Shown here piece by piece: positions 1 to 5,324 of a stretch of DNA of 7,647 bases (positions are counted from its first letter, which is position 1; every line of letters begins with the position of its first letter). Below the pieces are notes generated by a model. It was not told the DNA's origin, did not search any database, and saw only the letters and a list, made by a program, of their open reading frames with translations. This DNA comes from Frankiales bacterium (GTDB lineage Bacteria; Actinomycetota; Actinomycetes; Mycobacteriales; SCTD01): contig JAOPWI010000404.1 in the NCBI GenBank assembly GCA_025965755.1, positions 1 through 7,647 on the forward strand. The letters are read 5' to 3'. A program made the translations under genes and the position numbers.

Positions 1-454
1 CGGCGACGCCCGACGCAGGCTCGGCCGCCGGGCTGTCCGGCCGTCCGGGGAACGCCGCGGCGACGGGCTCGGCGGGACCGGTGGCGTCCGCCGCCTCCAC
101 CGGACCCGCCGCGTCCACCGGGTCCACCGGACCCGCCGCGTCCACCGGGTCCACCGGCACAGCGACCGGGTCCGACTCGGCCACCCCCTCGCCCGCCGTG
201 TCGGCGGCGCTGGGCTCCAGCTCGGCCTGGACCAGCGCTCCGGCGGCCGTGGCGTCCAGGTCGCCGCGCGCCAGCCCATCCACCAGCCGCCGGGTCGCGC
301 ACGGCCACGGGGCTCGACAGGTGCTGCACAGGTCCTGCGCGTCCGGCCCGTGCAGGCGGTCGATGCCCGCCCGCGCCGTCGCGAGGCGGTCCCGGTGGAC
401 GTGGGCGCCCGCCAGCACCTCGGACAGAAGACCGTCGTACAGGGGCGTGCTCAC
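1..454 (-). CDS. Unrecognised protein with H-x7-C-x2-C-x5-C motif and acidic repeat tail (C-terminus off window)
   Basis: The frame is open for 151 codons from a GTG at 454 to the left edge, with almost every codon ending in G or C as in the other genes here. I do not recognise the family. Residues 1-35 look helical. His35, Cys43, Cys46 and Cys52, followed by an Arg-Arg pair at 55-56, could bind a metal such as zinc; this is inference from spacing only. From about residue 80 the chain becomes acidic, Pro/Ala/Gly/Val-rich and probably disordered. Residues 101-118 are two exact copies of VDPVDAAGP. No signal peptide or membrane segment is visible, so it is probably cytosolic. The start is the first plausible one and gives a natural N-terminus (MSTPLYDGLL), but GAAGG abuts the GTG with no spacer, so initiation may be leaderless or the start may differ. 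The gene lies 207 bp downstream of hrpA on the same strand, which does not prove co-transcription. Confidence 0.7.
   Translation of the reverse strand, partial: MSTPLYDGLLSEVLAGAHVHRDRLATARAGIDRLHGPDAQDLCSTCRAPWPCATRRLVDGLARGDLDATAAGALVQAELEPSAADTAGEGVAESDPVAVPVDPVDAAGPVDPVDAAGPVEAADATGPAEPVAAAFPGRPDSPAAEPASGVA
96..157. repeat. 27-bp tandem repeat, two perfect copies plus an 8-bp partial copy
   Basis: Positions 96-122 and 123-149 are identical 27-base units, and 150-157 repeats the first eight bases of a third. Each unit contains the shorter element TCCACCGG twice, so that element begins at 96, 114, 123, 141 and 150. The period is a multiple of three, so copy-number change would lengthen or shorten the minus-strand protein by nine residues (VDPVDAAGP) without a frameshift. 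The repeat lies inside the acidic tail of the Cys-motif protein. Confidence 0.9.
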
Positions 455-661
455 CCTTCGAGAGTGCCACGGCTGCGGCCGGTTCCGCCCTCCCGTCCGG
501 GAGCGGGTTCCGCCGGACCGGACCGGGTGATCCCGACGCCGGCCCAGAAGGTGCGGTCCGGCCGGCGCCGGCTCGGCGGCGGGGACAGGCCGATCGGACG
601 TCCCGTCCCGGGTCAGCGGGCGGGCGGCCCCACCTCCTGCGGATCGGCGGGCGTGTGCCGC
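455..661. other. Intergenic gap downstream of hrpA and upstream of the Cys-motif gene
   Basis: I see no gene in this gap. On the side nearest the Cys-motif gene, GGTTCCGCC occurs at 481-489 and again at 506-514; read on the minus strand this is GGCGGAACC. Between the copies a short inverted repeat (CTCCC at 490-494, GGGAG at 499-503, loop GTCC) could form a 5-bp hairpin. On the side nearest hrpA there are a 12-bp palindrome, GCCGGCGCCGGC, at 561-572, and a weak stem at 582-586/600-604. None has a following T-rich run in the minus direction, so no intrinsic terminator can be called, and hrpA transcription may continue into the next gene. Confidence 0.5.
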
Positions 662-3600
662 TCAGCCGAGCAGGTCGTCCATCGCCCGGTAGATGCGCTT
701 CTCCGACACCGGGTAGGCCGTGCGCAGCGGCTGGGCGAACAGCGACACCCGCAGCTCCTCCACCATCCAGCGCAGCTCCCGGGCGCCGTCGGAGGGCGGC
801 AGCGTGGCCAGCTCGCGGGTGACCTCGGCCACGCGGGACATCGAGATCCGGTCCCGCTCCCAGTCGTTCGGGAGCTTGTCGATCCGTCGCTCGATGCCGC
901 GCAGATAGCGCACCAGGTCCGGCAGCCGGGCGGCACCCGTGGCCGTGACGAAACCCGGGAAGACGAGCCGAGCGAGCTGCTCCTGCATGTCCGCGACGGC
1001 CGGCGCGAGCGGTGCCCGCTGCTCCGCTGCCAGCGCAGCGGTGACGGCGCCGTACCGGGCCAGCACCTGTTCCACCTGCGTCACGACGGTGAAGACGCGC
1101 TCGTGCAGCTCGCCGCGGACGGCCTCGCGCAGCGTCGCGAACGCCGCCTCGTCCCACACGGGGGCCGCAATGAGCGCGTCCGCCGCGGCGGTCGTGCAGT
1201 CATCCAGCAGCGCGGCGATGCTGCCGTGCGGGTTGCGCGACAGGGCGAGCTTCTGCGGATTGCTCAGCCGGTCGGCGACCAGCTTGGTCTGCGACGGCAC
1301 CGACAGGAGCAGCAGCCGCCGCACGCCCGCCCGGTGCAGCCGGGCCTGCTCCCCCGGTGAGGTGAGCACGCGCAGGTCCACCGAGGAGCCGCGGTCGACC
1401 AGGGCCGGATAGCCCTGCACGGCACCTGAGGTCACCACCGAGGGCACCGTGGCGAAGGACCAGGTCGTCAGTCCCGTCCGCTCCAGGCCGGCCGCGGCAG
1501 AGGACACCGCCTGCTGCAGCTGCGGCGCGAGGGCGGCCTGCAGCGCGGCCAGGTCCTTGCCTGTCGCCAAGGACTCGCCGGCCGGCGAGACGACCGAGAA
1601 GGAGACCCGCAGGTGGTCCGGCACGCGGGACCAGTCCCACGCCGCACGCGGGACGACGACGCCCGTACGCCGGCGCAGCTCGCGCTCGAGCACGTCCAGC
1701 AGGGGCCCGTGCGACGGGCCGGCGACCTCCAGCACCGCCCGCGCGGTGTCCGGCGCCGGCACGAACGCCACCCGCAGCGACTTGGGCAGCGACTTGAGCA
1801 GCGCCACCACGAGGTCCTGGCGCAACCCCGGCACCAGCCACTCGAACTCCTCCTGCCGCACCTGGTTCAGGACGGCCAGCGGCACCTGCACGGTGACGCC
1901 GTCCCGGGGCGTCCCGGGCGCGAACGCGTAGTCGAGCGGCAGCGCCAGGCTCTCCGACGTCCACACGTCGGGATAGGCGCCGAGATCGACGACGTCCTGC
2001 GCCAGCGCCTCGAGGGTCAGGTCCAGCAGCTGCGGCGTCTCGCGTCGGGCGCGCTTCCACCAGGCGTCGAAGTGCCGTCCCGAGACGACGTCGGCGGGGA
2101 TGCGCGCGTCGTAGAAGTCGTACACGGTCTGGTCGTCCACGCGGATGTCGCGCCGGCGCGCCTTGTCCTCGAGCTTTTCGACGTCCTCGAGCAGGGCGGT
2201 GTTGTGCTGCCAGAACGCGTGGTGGGTCTCCCAGTCGCCCTCGACCAGCGCCGAGCGCAGGAAGATGTCCCGGCACATCGCCGGATCGACCTGGCTGTAG
2301 CCGACCTTGCGGGCAGCGACGAGCGGCACGCCGTACAGGGTCACGCGCTCGGTCGCCATGACGGCGGCGCGCTTTCTCTCCCAGTGCGGCTCGCTGTAGC
2401 TGCGCTTGACCAGGTGCGCGCCCAGCTTCTCCGCCCACTCCGGCTCGACCCGCGCGACGACGCGCGCCCACATGCGGTTGGTCTCGACCAGCTCGGCGGC
2501 CATGAGGAAGCGCGGCTGCTTGCGGTACAGCGCCGACCCGGGCACGACGGCGAACCGGGCACCGCGGGCGCCCAGGTACTCCCGCTTCTCGGGATCGCGC
2601 AGGCCGATGTGCGACAGCAACCCGGCGAGCAGCGACAGGTGGATGCGGCCCGCGTCGGGCTCGGCGCTGTCCAGCGACATGTCCAGACCGCGTACGACGC
2701 GGCGCAGCTGGCTGTGCAGATCCTGCCACTCGCGGATCCGCAGCCAGCTGAGGAACTCCCGCTTGCACAGCCGGCGGAAGGCGCTGCTCGACAGCTCCCG
2801 CTGCTGCTCGCGGAGGTACTCCCAGAGGGAGAGGTAGGCGAGGAAGTCCGACGTCTCGTCCTTGAACCGGGCGTGCATCTCGGCCGCGGCCTGCTGCTTG
2901 TCCGACGGGCGCTCGCGCGGGTCCTGGATCGACAACGCGGCGGCGATGACGAGCACCTCGCGCAAGCACCCGTTGCGGTCGGCCTCGAGCACCATGCGGC
3001 CGAGCCGCGGGTCGAGCGGCAGCTGCGCCAGCCGCCGCCCGGTCTCGGTCAGCCCGCGGTCGGACAGCGCGCCGAGCTCCTCGAGCAGCTGCACGCCGTC
3101 GCGCACGTTGCGCCGGTCCGGTGGCTGCACGAACGGGAAGGCCTCCAGATCGCCGAGGCCCAGCGCGGTCATCTGCAGGATGACCGAGGCGAGGTTGGTG
3201 CGCAGCACCTCGGGATCGGTGAACTCCGGTCGGGACAGGAAGTCCTCCTCGGAGTACAGCCGGATGCAGACGCCCTCGGCGACGCGGCCGCAGCGGCCCG
3301 CCCGCTGCTTCGCGGAGGCCTGGCTGATCGGCTCGATGGGCAGCCGCTGGACCTTCGTACGCATGCTGTAGCGGCTGATCCGCGCGGTGCCCGCGTCGAC
3401 GACGTAGCGGATGCCGGGAACGGTGAGCGACGTCTCGGCCACGTTGGTCGCCAGCACGACGCGCCGGCCGGTGTGCCCCGCGAAGACCCGGTGCTGCTCC
3501 TGCGCCGACAGCCGGCCGAACAGCGGCAGCACGTCGGTCCCCTCCGGCACGCGCCCGCGCAGCACGTCGGCGGTGTCCCGGATCTCGCGCTCGCCCGACA

Positions 3601-4492
3601 GGAACACCAGCACGTCGCCGGGCCCGAGCGCGCACAGCTCGTCGACCGCGTCGGCGATGGCCGTCACCTGGTCGACGTCCTCGTCGTCCTCGTCCTCGGC
3701 GACCCGCGGCCGGTAGCGGACCTCGACCGGGAAGGTGCGCCCCGAGACCTCGATCACCGGTGCGCCGCCGAAGTGCTCGGAGAACCGCTCGGTCTCGATG
3801 GTGGCGGAGGTGATGACGACCTTGAGGTCGGGGCGCCGCGGCAGCAACTGCTTGAGGTACCCGAGCAGGAAGTCGATGTTGAGGCTGCGCTCGTGCGCCT
3901 CGTCGATGATGATGGTGTCGTACGCGGACAGCAGCCGGTCGTGCTGCATCTCCGCCAGCAGCACGCCGTCCGTCATGAGCTTGACGTAGGAGGCGTCGCC
4001 GACCTGGTCGTGGAAGCGCACCTTGTAGCCGACGGCCTCCCCCAGCGGAGAGCCCAGCTCCTCGGACAATCGCTCGGCCACCGCACGCGCCGCGATGCGC
4101 CGCGGCTGGGTGTGGCCGATGAGGCCCTTGACCCCGCGGCCCAGCTCGAGGCAGATCTTGGGAATCTGGGTGGTCTTGCCCGAGCCGGTCTCGCCGGCGA
4201 CCACGACGACCTGCGAGGTGCGCAGGGCCTCGAGGATCTCGTCCTTCTTCTGGCTGACCGGGAGCTGCTCCGGGTAGTCCAGGCGGGGCACGCCGGCGGC
4301 GCGTGCCGCCAGCGCCTGCTCCGCGGCGACCAGATCGCGGGCGATCTTCTCCAGCACCGCGGCGCGCCGCTCCGGCGTGCCCTTGCGCGCCGCGTCGAGC
4401 CGGCGGCCCAGCCGCCGCGAGTCGCGCAGGCCGAGCTCCCGCAGGCGGACCCGGAGGTCCGCGGGGGACGGCACCTCCGACGACACGCTCAT
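662..4492 (-). CDS. hrpA: ATP-dependent DEAH-box RNA helicase HrpA
   Basis: This is a complete 1276-residue protein, close to the roughly 1300 residues of E. coli HrpA. The helicase core carries Walker A GETGSGKT (100-107), TQPRRIAA (motif Ia, 128-135), DEAH (197-200), SAT (229-231), ATNVAETSLTVPG (motif V, 348-360) and QRAGRCGR (motif VI, 396-403), so the ATPase residues are intact. A winged-helix/ratchet (HA2) region spans about 445-560 and an OB-like region about 615-690. The remaining C-terminal part corresponds to the HrpA-specific DUF3418 region. The family uses NTP hydrolysis to move along RNA, and E. coli HrpA has been reported to act on stalled or collided ribosomes; a similar cytosolic role here is inferred. 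An acidic cluster (EDEDDED) lies at 266-272 between motifs III and IV. The ATG at 4492 is chosen because it gives the normal short N-terminal extension before Walker A and is preceded by a -10 box. The gene is divergent from the sugar-phosphate pair. Confidence 0.96.
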   Translation of the reverse strand: MSVSSEVPSPADLRVRLRELGLRDSRRLGRRLDAARKGTPERRAAVLEKIARDLVAAEQALAARAAGVPRLDYPEQLPVSQKKDEILEALRTSQVVVVAGETGSGKTTQIPKICLELGRGVKGLIGHTQPRRIAARAVAERLSEELGSPLGEAVGYKVRFHDQVGDASYVKLMTDGVLLAEMQHDRLLSAYDTIIIDEAHERSLNIDFLLGYLKQLLPRRPDLKVVITSATIETERFSEHFGGAPVIEVSGRTFPVEVRYRPRVAEDEDDEDVDQVTAIADAVDELCALGPGDVLVFLSGEREIRDTADVLRGRVPEGTDVLPLFGRLSAQEQHRVFAGHTGRRVVLATNVAETSLTVPGIRYVVDAGTARISRYSMRTKVQRLPIEPISQASAKQRAGRCGRVAEGVCIRLYSEEDFLSRPEFTDPEVLRTNLASVILQMTALGLGDLEAFPFVQPPDRRNVRDGVQLLEELGALSDRGLTETGRRLAQLPLDPRLGRMVLEADRNGCLREVLVIAAALSIQDPRERPSDKQQAAAEMHARFKDETSDFLAYLSLWEYLREQQRELSSSAFRRLCKREFLSWLRIREWQDLHSQLRRVVRGLDMSLDSAEPDAGRIHLSLLAGLLSHIGLRDPEKREYLGARGARFAVVPGSALYRKQPRFLMAAELVETNRMWARVVARVEPEWAEKLGAHLVKRSYSEPHWERKRAAVMATERVTLYGVPLVAARKVGYSQVDPAMCRDIFLRSALVEGDWETHHAFWQHNTALLEDVEKLEDKARRRDIRVDDQTVYDFYDARIPADVVSGRHFDAWWKRARRETPQLLDLTLEALAQDVVDLGAYPDVWTSESLALPLDYAFAPGTPRDGVTVQVPLAVLNQVRQEEFEWLVPGLRQDLVVALLKSLPKSLRVAFVPAPDTARAVLEVAGPSHGPLLDVLERELRRRTGVVVPRAAWDWSRVPDHLRVSFSVVSPAGESLATGKDLAALQAALAPQLQQAVSSAAAGLERTGLTTWSFATVPSVVTSGAVQGYPALVDRGSSVDLRVLTSPGEQARLHRAGVRRLLLLSVPSQTKLVADRLSNPQKLALSRNPHGSIAALLDDCTTAAADALIAAPVWDEAAFATLREAVRGELHERVFTVVTQVEQVLARYGAVTAALAAEQRAPLAPAVADMQEQLARLVFPGFVTATGAARLPDLVRYLRGIERRIDKLPNDWERDRISMSRVAEVTRELATLPPSDGARELRWMVEELRVSLFAQPLRTAYPVSEKRIYRAMDDLLG

Positions 4493-4501
4493 GCTCCGCC
4501 C

Positions 4502-4507
4502 AGTCTA
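4502..4507 (-). promoter_or_regulatory. Candidate -10 box (TAGACT) for hrpA, implying a near-leaderless mRNA
   Basis: Read on the minus strand, TAGACT is followed by nine bases (GGGCGGAGC) and then the hrpA ATG. The hexamer fits the TANNNT/TAGRNT pattern common in actinobacterial promoters. With usual spacing, transcription would begin at about 4495, leaving a leader of around three bases. No good -35 box is seen at the expected distance. The nearby GGAG is only one base from the ATG, too close for normal Shine-Dalgarno use, which fits leaderless initiation. Confidence 0.45.
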
Positions 4508-4550
4508 GGTGCGGACGGCCGGTCCCCAGGGCAGGGTGATCTCCGGCGCT

Positions 4551-4567
4551 CCCGGCGACAGGCCGGG
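4551..4567 (+). promoter_or_regulatory. Small hairpin in the divergent intergenic region, upstream of the HAD gene
   Basis: CCCGGC at 4551-4556 pairs perfectly with GCCGGG at 4562-4567 around the loop GACAG. It lies 22 bases before the GTG start of the beta-phosphoglucomutase-like gene, within the 97-bp gap shared with hrpA. It could be an operator half-site pair or an mRNA leader hairpin, but inverted repeats this short are frequent by chance at this G+C. I found no clear plus-strand -10/-35 pair in the gap. Confidence 0.25.
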
Positions 4568-4576
4568 CGGCCCGAC

Positions 4577-4582
4577 GAGAGG
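4577..4582 (+). promoter_or_regulatory. Shine-Dalgarno (GAGAGG) that fixes the start of the HAD gene
   Basis: GAGAGG at 4577-4582 is followed by seven bases and then GTG at 4590. This is a good purine-rich site at proper spacing. It favours 4590 over the in-frame upstream GTG codons at 4509 and 4536, which would add a Gly/Pro/Arg-rich extension unlike the family's N-terminus. Confidence 0.65.
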
Positions 4583-4589
4583 CGAGCGC

Positions 4590-5324
4590 GTGCTGGGACT
4601 GCCCGACGACGTGGTGGCGTGCCTGTTCGACCTGGACGGCGTGCTGACCAAGACCGCGACGGTCCACAACAAGGCGTGGACGGCGACGTTCGACGACTAC
4701 CTGCGCGGCCGTGCGGAGCGCACCGGTGAGCCGTTCGTGCCGTTCGACCCCGGGCCCGACTACGACACCTACGTGGACGGCAAGAAGCGCGAGGACGGCG
4801 TCCGCGACTTCCTGGCCAGCCGCGGCGTCACCCTGCCGGAGGGCGGCCCGCAGGACGAGCCGGGCGCCGAGACGGTGCACGGCATCGGCAACCGCAAGAA
4901 CGTGCTGCTCCTGGAGCACATCCGCCAGGACGGCGTCGAGGTGTACGAGGGCAGCCGCCGCTATCTCGAGGCGGCCCGCGAGGCCGGCCTGCGCCGGGCG
5001 CTGGTCAGCAGCAGCGCCAACGCCGCCGACATCCTGAAGGTCACCGGTCTGGACGAGCTCATCGAGGTCCGCGTCGACGGCGTGACCGCGCGCGAGCGGT
5101 CGCTGGCCGGCAAGCCCGCGCCGGACAGCTTTCTGGTCGCCGCCGACCTGCTCGGGGTGAGCAGGGACCGGGCAGCGGTGTTCGAGGACGCGCTGGCCGG
5201 CGTCGAGGCCGGGCGGGCCGGGGCGTTTCGCTACGTCGTCGGCGTCGACCGCGTGGGCCAGGCCGATGCGCTGACCGCCCGTGGCGCCGACATCGTCGTG
5301 CAGGACCTGGCGGAGCTGCTGTGA
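4590..5324 (+). CDS. pgmB: Beta-phosphoglucomutase-like HAD-superfamily protein
   Basis: A 244-residue cytosolic HAD protein with the Asp nucleophile and acid/base pair in DLDGVL (Asp14, Asp16), motif II Ser140, motif III Lys175 in GKPAPD, and Mg-binding Glu199-Asp200 in FEDALAGVEAG. The helical cap after motif I contains REDGV (Arg67) and NRKN (Lys103), which correspond to the phosphate-contacting Arg49 and Lys76 of Lactococcus beta-phosphoglucomutase. The family interconverts beta-D-glucose 1-phosphate and glucose 6-phosphate via a bisphosphate intermediate with Mg2+. The protein is about 20 residues longer than the roughly 221-residue Lactococcus enzyme; extra length in the cap (around residues 45-100) resembles, from memory, mycobacterial Rv3400. 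The GTG at 4590 is chosen for its Shine-Dalgarno and short N-terminus. The stop overlaps the next gene's start (GTGA), and that gene would produce this enzyme's substrate, so mutase is much more likely than a generic phosphatase. Confidence 0.92.
   Translation: MLGLPDDVVACLFDLDGVLTKTATVHNKAWTATFDDYLRGRAERTGEPFVPFDPGPDYDTYVDGKKREDGVRDFLASRGVTLPEGGPQDEPGAETVHGIGNRKNVLLLEHIRQDGVEVYEGSRRYLEAAREAGLRRALVSSSANAADILKVTGLDELIEVRVDGVTARERSLAGKPAPDSFLVAADLLGVSRDRAAVFEDALAGVEAGRAGAFRYVVGVDRVGQADALTARGADIVVQDLAELL

Noticed and set aside
81..530. A plus-strand frame of 149 codons rich in Ala/Ser/Thr/Gly
   Set aside because: It mirrors the minus-strand Cys-motif gene, whose frame has the expected third-position G/C bias and a sensible start. 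The plus-frame Ser/Thr pattern is the reverse reading of the tandem repeat.
561..572. The palindrome GCCGGCGCCGGC as an hrpA terminator
   Set aside because: The stem would be only about four base pairs with a four-base loop, and no T-rich run follows it in the minus direction. Such palindromes are common at this G+C.
1613..4729. A plus-strand open frame of over 1000 codons opposite hrpA
   Set aside because: It is antisense to the intact helicase, which has every expected motif. Its translation is Arg/Ala/Leu/Gln-rich low-complexity sequence with no recognisable domain, the usual mirror frame in high-G+C DNA.
1200..4919. A minus-strand open frame of over 1200 codons in another frame across hrpA and part of the mutase gene
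   Set aside because: It shares the hrpA strand but is out of frame, giving Arg/Ala/Gly-rich low-complexity sequence, and it runs across the divergent promoter region and antisense through the mutase start.
4590..5324. The HAD protein as a trehalose-6-phosphate phosphatase or generic sugar phosphatase
   Set aside because: The cap residues match beta-phosphoglucomutase, the overlapping neighbour would make its substrate, and the motif set (second Asp, Ser, Lys, Glu-Asp) fits the mutase.
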